Source: Cyprinodon diabolis
Taxonomy: Eukaryota > Chordata > Actinopteri > Cyprinodontiformes > Cyprinodontidae
Reading direction: 5' to 3'
Length of the DNA stretch: 64,000 bases
NCBI GenBank assembly: GCA_030533445.1
Contig: CM060072.1
Coordinates: 25,256,609 to 25,320,608, forward strand
Shown: positions 26,301-38,300 of the stretch, in pieces
Layout: each line of letters starts with the position of its first letter
How positions within the stretch are numbered: the stretch's first letter is position 1
The notes under the pieces: model-generated
Databases searched by the model: none
The model's input: only the letters and a program-made list of their open reading frames with translations
Told to the model about the DNA's origin: nothing
Translations under genes and position numbers: made by a program

Positions 26301-29300
26301 AGTTAGAAAGGGAGAAATTTGGATGGATGGATGGATGCATCACTCCATATTTTTGCTATAAAAACAGTTTTGATGAGTGTTTTGGGAGGGCTGTCCTATT
26401 AAAAACTTAACCGTCCACCCAAAGTGTGAAACCTAGAGAAAAGAAATCTTTCTAGAAGAACAAGGTAAAGTTCAGAAAACACAAAGGCCCATGGCCACCT
26501 TTACAAAAAACTTCTCAACAATCAGTGAATCTGTTTACATTGCAGCAAGTTATAAATATCCATCAACTGAGATCCTGCTAGAAAGCAGCAGATCCATTTT
26601 TTTTCCATCAATATTTGTAAGTTGGACCGATATTTCAATCTCATTGCTTCAAATTTATCCCTGAGACATTTTTGAGCTCTTTAACTTTAGTAACAAGATT
26701 TTTTTTTTTTTTTTTTTGAGGATTCTGGGTAATACCTCCACATCCAGGAATGTCGTATCTATTGTCAAGCCTGGTGGTGGCAGCATTATGCTGTGGGGGT
26801 ATTTGACTGTCAGTGGTATGGGTGAATTGCACAAAGTAGATGGCATGTTAAAGAAAGAGGACATCCTGCAAATTATGCAAGTTCACCTTAAGTCTACATC
26901 TGGGTGGTTGAGACTTGGAGACAGATTAGTGATAAAACAGAACAATGATACTGAATACATTTTAAAAGATATCTCAGAATGAATAGAAAAAGCTATAAAT
27001 GTGACTCTAAACTCACTAGATATTTGAAGTCTGGTCAAGCCATCTCACTAAAAGGAGCTCTAAAGCTTCTGCTGAGAAGTGTTTGAATATCCAGCCGGGT
27101 TCATTCCAGAAATGTGCTGATGCCTATAAAAAGTATGCGGTCAAGATCCATCTTGCTTCCTTAGAGAATTTTGCTGCATAAGCTTTAGTTTAACTCAAAC
27201 AAATTAATTGTATCATCATTTCACCCGGAAAAAAAAATTAAAAGCATAATTAAAATGCAAATGTTATGATATTAACATGTTAATGTCTTGACTAGTACTG
27301 TTAATGCGTCCAACACCTCTGCTATGAAAGCCTGTAATACTGGTTTATTTTAAATTCAGAATTTTAACTCCACTCTTCAACTTTGCCTTTCAGCACCAGC
27401 TGTGACGGTAAGATTTTGTTTCTGTTTTTATATTTTTTCAAATTTTTTATTATTTTTTTTTTATGCTTGCATGAATGCATTTTTCCACTCCTTTGAATTA
27501 GGAGAAGCCCCCAGAGCCGACCACCATGCAGCAGTCTACTGTCAGCTCCATCCAACCACGAGTTCCTGGTAAACTCACCTCTTTTCACTAAAATGTAAAC
27601 ATGCCACGGTTAATGTTTCTGTCTTGTGGATTAATAAATTAACCATAGCTCGCACACTGACGTGAAGTTTCCTGCTACTAAGTGACAGAAAAGTGCAATG
27701 ACTTGATGCCCTTGCTAAGTACATACATGTCATGGTTGCTTGTTGGTTTCTCTTCTGTTGGATCCATAGTTGTTAAATCTACCCCTCCGACATTCGTCCG
27801 AATCCCCCCAGGAAATGTCCCCCTCGAAACAGAGCCTAAAGTTACACGTGAGTTTAACACAAATTCAGCATAGTAGTATGGAGTGAATTTTGATCCATTA
27901 TTGTTAAAAGCAATATAGCATGTTTTGCAAAAGTAAATTTCGGCTCTGTTCCTTAAAAAAATGACATGTTGACTTTGTGGGTGAAACACCATTGATGATG
28001 AACTGTGTGGTTATTACCTCATATTTTACACACTCATGCCTAACACAAAGCTAATTGTTTGGCATGCTTTAATAGGATGGTTATTGATGCTTTTTTGCAT
28101 GTTGTGTGACATCAAGCGTGAAGCATGAACCAGCCCTAAGGCTATGTTCACACTCATTCTTCATAAAGACTGCATCAACTGCAGTAAAACAGTACTTTGG
28201 TTAAATTTGACAAAGGTAATAGATGCTGATGTTGTTTGTGTGAGGTAGACATTCCCAAAGGTCATCAGTGAGTGTGTTTAAAGTGTCATATAAGTGATGA
28301 AAGGCACAATATGTTCCTGGTCTTATTCTGACCTTTGGGTCATTATCTCAAATTCAGATATGTAAAACTGAAGATTAAGGATATTATGTCTAAAAGTATT
28401 TTTTTTTTCTTTTTTCTTCCTGTTACACCTGCAAACTTCACATATTTGAATTTGAATGCACAAGTTTTCTCAAACAATTTTCTTATATTAATACAAGGTG
28501 AAGTAATATTTTTTTTAATAACATTTAGTTTTTATTGTGTTATTTAAATTTGTATTTTTTATTGTCTAATGGTACATTAAAATTCCTAATTGTGCTTTTG
28601 ACAATAGTTATATCAGATGTTAGAATAGTATATTAGCTAAATACAAACATGAAAAAAAAATCTGTACCCCTGGTTTTGTAAGAAAACACAACTTGAGTCT
28701 GACCAAATTAATAATACATAAAAAAAATTTGAAAATAAATAAATTAAAGCCCGACATTGCTTTTCAACAATGTTTCATATAAAGAAAAAACACTGGATCC
28801 AAAAATATTAAATAAAAACTATTGATGGAGGCAAGAAGTGCAACACATGATGTAATGCTTAATATGAGCTCACCATAAACCAAAACAACAGTGTTCTGCT
28901 AAATCTGCCTTTAGTACACACACGTTTTCTGCATATCTCCGGCACACTTCTGGAATCCCTTCATCGTACCCTCCATCTCTCTAACAATACATAAACACAT
29001 ATAAAATGTTGACAGCAAAACTCTAATTTAATGAAGTCACAGACCCAAACCCAAATATTGATTGTCACAGAAAGATGTCCATATATGACAAGATGGATTC
29101 TCGTGTTTTTGAGAAGGACCAATACATCGATAACTCAGTTTGCAGGCAAGATTAAAAGTTTGTGGTTATAAGGTCACAAAACATGAAAAAGTTCTGAATA
29201 CGTTGTGAATACGTTTGGAAGTAGTGTGAACATGGCTAAAGATAATTTGATTATGTTACTGCATCATATGTGAACTGTATACACACTGATCAGCCAAAAC

Positions 29301-32300
29301 ACTTCAGCTCCCTATAAAGTATTTCTTTTCTATGTTAGGATGTGTAGAAATGACTACTTTCTTCTGATCTCCAAGCTTTGAAGTTAGCAGTTTTCTGGTT
29401 TTGATTCCCAGATGTCAGAATTTCCTAAGTACTGGAGCCAAAGTAAAATGCCATACTCAGACAAAAACAGGAATAAAATAGTTATAAAGTAAATGCTACG
29501 GAAAGTAATTCTGGAGTAAATATAATGTTAAGGAACTTGAGAATGTTTATGTTCATTTTTGCAATTCATTTAAATATTAAACTACACGAAATAAATGGAT
29601 TCTCAGTCTTTAAATATTTGGGTGTAAACGAAAGAAATGTAATGAAATCTTAACATAAATTAGGTGTAAAATGACCCAGAACCTTCCTTCTATAAGATAA
29701 CTCTTGAAAAACTTCACAAAGGTTTTAACTGTTTCAAAAATGATTTTTTTTTTTTTTACCAGAGTCTAAGTGTTATTATGGTGCAGGGTAAATATACGGT
29801 ATATGAAATGTCCCAATGCATCAGCATTACTAGTACATTGCAGTTATTATGAGCGATGTCAGGTGTTTAAGGGGTTTGGCTGATTTGTTTAGATCAACCT
29901 GTGATGCTATGACTGTGATACCCGGAAGTTATGATCCATGATTCTCCAGAGCTCCTGGTGGTTAATTTCTTTGGTCTTTGGTTGCTTTTATCCCTCATTC
30001 TCAATTTCTAGACAACTGCTCTGTGTGTTTCAACCTATTTTTCTCAGACCTGAGAATTAATAAAGCATAAAAGACTCCTGAACTCATTTGCAATATGATC
30101 TCAATTTAACAAAATACAATTTTCAAAACGAAGAGGCGATTGCAGTTTTGGTTACATTACTTTTAACAAAAGAAAGACACTGACCCTCTCACTCCAGCCC
30201 TTTAGGTGTCGGTTGTAAGAATAGAGAACACCCAGATCCGTGTCTGATAGTAGAAGTAACCACTTTCCCATGTAACAGTAACGGCAAAGTCCTTTAACAG
30301 TTGCAAGTTTGCAAGATCATAAAAACAATGACACCCTTGAGTCTACCAATTTTGATTTTTAGCAATATCATTCATCCCTTGTGTTTCTTTTTTTGTATGT
30401 TAAGGAATTTTGTTGTAAAAAGACTTTGACCCACAAATGGTTTCATCAACTTTCTTAATTTGAATTTATGAAAAAAAAATAAATAAATAAATCAACCACT
30501 AAGCTTTAAGCTAAAAACTAGTCAAACAATCAAACTGAAGGTCTGAGGTCCCGTATCAATCTTTGTCAGATTTTCCATTTTAAAAAAGAGAGAGAGCTTT
30601 CAGAGACTTTTTGCATTTTTAGGATTCACACACCTGTTTGTCCTCCATTTCCACTATGACAAAGAGCATAATTTTTTCTCGTGGTCAGGCACAATGAATG
30701 GAGTGAATGTGAGCACAAATCTAGCCAAAGTCCAAAGAAAAACCAAAGCAGCTTGAAAGAGCCATGTCAAACAGGACCAACTTCAAAACTTTGAATGTGC
30801 AAAGTATTTAGAATAAACTGCCTTTTGAGGAATACTGCATACATACATACATACATACATAGATGTAATGAACTAACACTGGTATCTTCTCTCTGGTGAA
30901 GCGGAGACAGATGAGTGCGGGCTGAGCAGAAACATTTGTGGTCATGGATGGTGTGAGAACAGTCCAAACGGCCACATCTGTTACTGTTACCCAGGCTACC
31001 GTCTGAACCAGCAGAGGAACATCTGTGAGGGTAAGAGACACTGGAAGAAAACCAAATCCTGTTTAGTAGGTCTTTATTTGTTGTTCCTGACATTAAAAAG
31101 GAAAGTTTTGATTGCAGAAAAAGTACATTTGAAAATTGCATGTAACAATAAAAACACATTTTAATCTTAAAATCCATTCATACTTCTATGTTGGTCTATA
31201 AATAAAACATGTTTTTAATCGCTTAGTGGAAAATATAATTAGGCTCTTGCTCATGGTTTTAGGGCTTTAGCGCAGGCAGAGACGTGCAGACTTTTACCAT
31301 CATAGTGCTATCCAACTTAATGACTTCTCATGCACAGATTCACTTATTATTTTTCTATTTGTGGTTTTATTTAAATCTTTTAGGAATTAGATTGCAATTG
31401 AAAGACAAATCTGTTTTGGTGCCAGGCAGGCGCCTGCAAGTCCATGCAGACTTGATATACCATCAATTTCTTCACTGGTTTCTTCATTTTTCTACTTAGC
31501 TGTGAGCACAACAAAAATAAAAGTGCTGTACGTCTTAAAAAACATTCATACAAAAGTTTCCTTAAAGAAAATTTATTAGTGTGCTTTGGAACCTTTTTTA
31601 AAATAGTTTTTTATATCTCTGCCTAAAACTTTAATGTTTTTAGGGGTGGGTTGTGCAACAGAATAGCAGTAGGTAGTGCTTACACAACACAAAGTAGATG
31701 TAAAAACAAGCAATTTTTTTTACACAAAAATATCTTAAAAATGAGGCATGCAATAAGATCTAGTGGAACCAACTGTTCACTGTTTATTCACCTAACAAAT
31801 GGAAACTGTGTGGCAAACCTACCAAGACAAGAGCATAAACCTTTTTAACCAGTAAAATGAAAGTTTATGAAGTCAGAATTTTGCCAAAAGCGCACATGCG
31901 TAATAAATATTCATGAGAAGTTTTATTTCAACACCCGCTCAGAAACTTCTCTCCATATGTATTTTAACTGTTTATGCATATAGATTCAACACAGTGAGAC
32001 CCCAATATGTCACAAGTGTCATGATCTCCTGATTAGGATTTTTGGTTCTTTTCCAAGTTTCACTTTAGGTTTTCAATTACACTTTGCTTTTCTAAGGCAT
32101 TAGTTTCAATTCCATTTAGTGTCATCTAAGTTATTTTTCTACTTATATTTAAGCACTGTTGTATTTCTCTGTAACTCTCTGTTACCCCTTGTGCCAGCCT
32201 CCTTTCCCCTAGCTCCCTTCTAGATCCTTCTGTCCACACCTGCTCACAATCACTTGATTACTCCATTCATTGTTCTGTTAGGCATTTAAACTCCTCCTCT

Positions 32301-35300
32301 GCAGTTATGTTTTCCTTGATTCTTTTTCTCTTCCTCCTTAACCTATGTCTTCCCCTTTCTGGTTCCTGTGTTCCTTTATTACTTATTTCTGGATTTATGC
32401 TTCCTCTTGCCACCACTCATTAAATCTGCAAGAAACCAACTCAGCTTCCGTCTTTGTATTTGGGTCCTCCACAAACCTCCAAACAACTTGACAACAAGCA
32501 TGAGTTCATGCTTCTTCTCCTGCTTTTTATCTGTCTGTAAATTCTCTCATAATTGTGCGTGGACTTGACCTCATGTCAACTTTTACCACTTTTAGGTTGG
32601 AAGCAACCTACCTGTCAACTGCCTGTGATTGGCTACTTTTTAAAGAAATCTCACCTCTTAAAAACAGAGAGGTTTCTGGTCTGGTTGTAGTCATTAACAT
32701 TAGGAAAGCATCATCAAGCCAATTGCAAATCTCTTCAAGAGTCTAATTCCCACATTAACTCTCAACTTTATAAAAACAATGCTGGACATAAAACCTAAAT
32801 GCTTAACAATTGATGCAAACTGATTAGACATGTAAATGTTTGTCTTCAATTGTATACCACTGTTCATTCAAGCCTTACTTTCCTCAATGAAAACAGTGAA
32901 GCTAATGTTAGCTTATCTGATAAGCAGATCCAAATTTAACATTAACAGTCATTTTAGAGCATATCGCTACTGCTGTCAGAACACGTTCATAACTGTGTTA
33001 AACTAGGTTATTTAATGATGAATCCACTTCACCAGTTTTAATGAAGCGAATACCAATTAGCCTGAGCATGCTCAGGCTAATTGTTACTAGCTACGTCACT
33101 AGCCTAACTATCGCACTAGCGTGCAATCATTATTAAGCTACATTATTTGCTACATTTAAAAAATATTTGGATTTGCAAAAAAGTGTTGCATCTGCTGTAT
33201 GTTGCATTTTACTCAGTATTGGATCTTAAAGGAAATTGATGGTATATATAAAATGATTTAATAAAATACATTAGAAATACATCAAATTTGAAATAGTGAT
33301 TTTGCTGCCAGCACTCAAAATCTCCCTCCAAGCTCAGATAAAAACATGCCTTATTTGTGACCTGAAATGTGTCTTTCAAAATATTCCTTACACTTTAAGG
33401 AAAAGCTCTAAAAGTAACACTTGTGATTTCAGATTTTACAGACAGAGTTATATAATAGGAGCACGTCTGCCAACAGGGGGGACAACCAGGTCAGCTGGAC
33501 CAAATCATGCATTTGTCCTGCAGAACCTCCTTTAGGGAGCATAGAGTAAGAGGGATTAAAACAGTTTAAATATTTTTATTTGTTGGACCATGGAAATCAA
33601 TATATAATTTTACTGCTACGTACAGTTTGGCTTCACTTTTTATGTTTCACACATTAAAGCCTGATCTCACATTAAAGTTTGTACTGTACTGTAGGCCACA
33701 CAAAATCGTTAATAACAGCAAACTGATGCTCAGTACTTTGTAGCTTTACTCTCCTAGCTTTGAATATTCTCTTCTTTCCCAGATGATAATGAATGTGACA
33801 CGGAGCCGTGCGGCCCCGGCAGAGGTCGCTGCGTTAACACAGAGGGAGCGTATAAGTGCCAGTGTCGCTCAGGCTATAAACACATGGTGCAGCAGGGAAG
33901 ACTGAAATGCATAGGTAAGTCATTCGAAGCGGTTTGTGTCGGGGTTTTTGCTTATATAAGCTGTCAGATACTACTGTAACGTTTGTGTATTTTACAGATA
34001 TAAATGAATGCGATAAATCAGACATTTGTGGTGTCGGAGGCCACTGTGCCAACCTGCCTGGCTCCTATAAATGCAAATGTAGCACCGGCTTTAGGAGCAA
34101 GTCACATCGTTATCCTGCCTGTGAAGGTATAAAAACGCTTTTACGTTGTCATTATAGACAACCGTGTAAACATCTGAACCACCTGTAATGTGATTCTCTT
34201 TATTACCTGTTTGTTTTGAAATAACTGTGAATCTGGTCTTGTTCCAGACATTGATGAGTGTTTGAGTCCAGATGCTTGTCCTAATGAGCAGTGTGAAAAC
34301 ACACTGGGCTCTTATGAGTGTGTGCCATGTTTGCCCGGCTATGAGGCCCATTCTGGCACCTGTTATGGTGAGTGCAGCTTTGCTCTCTGGATGATTTTTT
34401 TTTCCCTAATGCCATACTGTATTAGAGTCTAAAAAGCCCAATAGATTTAAATGTAATAACATTTAGTGGTCCTATATAATGCTTTTTTATCCAAAGTCAA
34501 GCATGTCTATATATCTGCTGAGCTATATGTTTGACCATGATTTGAGGTTGAATCACACTTTTATTTGATGTTCTAACACACAGCCAGTAGGAACTGTGCT
34601 CAAAGATTTGCTCTCTCTATATACACTACCGTTCAAAAGTTTGGGGTCACATTGAAATGTCCTTATTTTTGAAGGAAAAGCACTGTATTTTCAATGAAGA
34701 TAACTTTAAACTAGTCTTAACTTTAGGGAAATACACTCTATACATTGCTAAAGTGGTAAATGACTATACTAGCTATTCTAATTTCTGTTTTTTGGTGCAA
34801 TATCTAGATAGGTGTACTGAGGCCCATTTCCAGCAACTATCACTACAGTGTTCTAATGGTACAATGTGTTTGCTCATTGGCTCAGAAGGCTAATTGATGA
34901 TTAGAAAACCCTTGTGCAATCATGTTCACACATCTGAAAACAAAACTGACCTTCCTTTGAGCAAATTAAGTTTCTGGAGCATCACATTTGTGGGGTCAAT
35001 TAAACGCTCAAAGTGGCCAGAAAAAGAGAGCTTTCATGTGAAACTCGACAGTCTATTTTTGTTCTTAGAAATGAAGGCTATTCCATGTAAGAAATTGCTA
35101 AGAAATTGAAGATTTCCTACAATGGTGTGTACTACTCCCTTCAGAGGACAGCACAAACAGGCTCTAACCAGAGTAGAAAAAGAAGTGGGAGGCCGTGTTG
35201 CACAACTGAGCAAGAAGATAAGTATATTAGAGTCTCTAGTTTGAGAAGCAGACGCCTCACAGGTCCAGAGTGGCAGTGGGGCTTGAACTTAGAACCTCAG

Positions 35301-38300
35301 GATTCCAAGCTCTATGCCCTAACCACTAGGCCACCACTCCCCTAACAACAGCTCAAACATGTTAGCATTGTGTACCATGCAGCACAGCCTTTTAGCATGT
35401 CTTTATCCAGCAGTAAACACATGAAGTGATCAAAAATAATCAAAGAAAAAAATTTTTTAGCTAGAAACTCTGTCCCTAAATGATCCAGACTACTGCGCTC
35501 ACTGCACAGAATTTCTTTGTTTTAGCCAGGTGCTCCAAATCAGGGGAGCTTTATACCTCCAGCTTCTTCCAGGAACATCAGAGTCCTGAAACTCAGGACT
35601 CTGTTGGAAACAGTCTGTTTTGCAGCAATTTGTGAGCCATCAGGTCTACTTACCCTTTTGTCAGTCCGAAGTTCTCCTCTTTAGCATGTGCTCTTCCATG
35701 CTGGCGCCCCTCCAATGTGAAATGGGCCAGAGATACGTCCCCAAAGAGAAAGAAGGAGGCATGAAACAGTTTCCTCAAAGCACTGTGGGGGGCAGGGACA
35801 TGCTTTTGTAGCCTAAACATATATCTTATTTTCTGGTGTGGTTTTTCTAACCAAGGAGAATTATGTTTGGTTTTACTTCAATGTGGCCTTCCCAGTGTGT
35901 GCCACTAAAATCAGTGTCAAAATTTCGTGAAACTGCGTGAACACCATTATAATAGCTGTTACAACGCTATGAATCCAACGCCTACCCTAGTGCAGGTGTC
36001 AACAAGCTTATATTACAGTAGTAGCCTAAAATTAATTTGCACAAGACAAAAAACAAAGTACCTTAATTGCACAATATTTATATTACAAGCACGCAGCTTG
36101 CACAACATCACGTTCGCTTTGAACATGATTATCTTTGTGCTGTTTTCAGTCCATCCACTTCTTTCTAGAATGTGACTGTGTCATGTGTACTTAACACTTC
36201 TTGAAACCATTTTGGTACTGGACCAAGGTTCTCTAAGCTGTCTTGGTTAAAGCTCATATCACTAAGCAACATGTTCTTAAGTGTTGTTTGAAACCGCCAA
36301 TATAAAAATTGTGACCATTTCTGCTGAATGCTTTTGGTCTTGGTTAGTTTAAAAGTAGTTTTTGGGTTATAACATCCTTGGGTGTGTTCCTAATTTTGCG
36401 AGGAGAAATCAGAACGGCTTATTTTGGAGATGTGGCTGGAGATGCAAAGTATTTGTTTTTGATGCCGAAGTAACATTTTAGAAAAGTTAAAAGCCTTAAA
36501 ATGTTCATTTTGTTGGATACAGCCCTTTTAAATATATGGCTAGAGAGTAAATTATTTCAATGTCGATTGTCAAAGTACATCTGTGCTGTGATATTAAAGA
36601 GGAACAAACTAAAAACCCTCATTTAACCCTTTCCATCATGTCTAATCAGACATCAATGAGTGTCAGCAGTCTGGTATCTGTCCTAACGGGCGCTGTGAGA
36701 ACCTCCCTGGAACTTACCGATGTCTGTGCAACGAGGGATTCATTCACTCTGTTGATGGCAAAAGCTGCAGTGGTGAGTTATAGTATTTTTCCCCCCAAAA
36801 CTTGGATTTGCAAGCAATTAGGATATTTTTATATTAGAGGTGATGTGAGTTTTACTTTGGTTTAAACAATTGCATAAATAATCTTGCTTACAGACATTGA
36901 CGAGTGTGCATACGGTCCACTGTGTGCTAATGGGCACTGTGTCAACACAGAAGGCTCCTTCCAGTGCCTATGCTTCTCCGGATTCCAGCGCACACAAGAG
37001 GGCAGCCACTGTGAAGGTACAAAGAATGCCAGAACAAAGCAACCTTTATTTTAATCCCACCAACCAAGCATGGACAAGATATCAGCCTGAGTCTGTAATT
37101 ATTTGAAGAACAATCAAATAATCCATAATCCTGGTATCTGTACAATAGATCTACATCATTCAACTCGGTTTGTTTATATAGCACCAGTTTAGGTGACACC
37201 AACTGCAAGATCACTCTGCCTATGAGGAAAGCCAGTGTAAGCAAAGCTCCAGAAAATGGAGGATAGTTTTAACAGCGACACAGGGAAGCACAACATAACC
37301 ATAAGCTTTTTATGATGTATTTTGCCCGATCAACAAACATTAAAGGCATATTTGTTTTCTGCATCAAGGTAGGATATTTTTTTCAAGACAAGCAGAAAAA
37401 TCAACATTAGAGTCCATGCTTTTTACACACAGAGGAAGAATAATTAGGGAGAGAAGTTGTGTCTGATGCCTTTTGAAGTTACAAAATCAGGTGAACAAAT
37501 ATAAAACATAAATAAGTTCCTTTTTTTATTGTGGTTTGCAAATTTTGTTGTTGTCAAATTGGGTTTCAAAGATGACCTTTTCACCTTTGGGGGCGAGCTT
37601 TTCTCTTGGTTGAGGAGTTAATCTATTGGTTTGAGTGGATGTCAGAGACATTTTTATTGGTCAATGTTTTCGCCAAGAGCGAGCTTTCAGATTGGGCTTT
37701 AGGTGAAGCGAATGTGATCTGTGAAATTCCTTCATCTGCAAATACAGAAATTTAAAAAAGCATTCAAAAAGAGACCTAATCCTTATTAAATCAGTAAAGC
37801 AAATAAAATGTCAAAAATACAAAAAAGGAATAATTTTTGATCACTTTATCAAATTAAAATGAGAGAAAACAGCAAATTTACTTTCATAATCAAATTCTTT
37901 TGATTAAAACATTAAAATTGCATTTTTGTCCATATTTGTATTTACAAAATATGTTTTTGTTTTCACTTTTCCATTTATAAAAGGTCTTCTTCGCTTGCAA
38001 CAGTAATGGAACAAAATTCACTCCATAAGATCTAAAACAGGATTCAGAAATAAGTTTCATATCAACCAGCTTCTAATTGTGATATAAAAAACCTCCTCCG
38101 CTGCCTTTCAGACATTAATGAGTGCGAGAGACCGTCAAGTTGTCTGAGGGGCCGATGTATCAACAGCATGGGGTCGTACCGCTGTGAGTGCCAGAAGGGT
38201 TATGAACTGGTCGATGGCTGGAAATGCCAAGGTTAGTCTCTACTTTAGAAAAGAATTTAATGTCTGGATTCTCTATTTCTGTCTCTTTATCTTTTTCCCT

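Noticed and set aside
30767..31177. Minus-strand Cys-rich-looking frames over ltbp3 exon k
   Set aside because: Antisense of the cbEGF exon; splice sites and domain signatures are on the plus strand.
35272..35345. Functional tRNA gene on the minus strand
   Set aside because: A-box and B-box resemble tRNA, but acceptor and anticodon stems do not pair well by eye and it sits at a transposon junction; treated as a tRNA-derived repeat.
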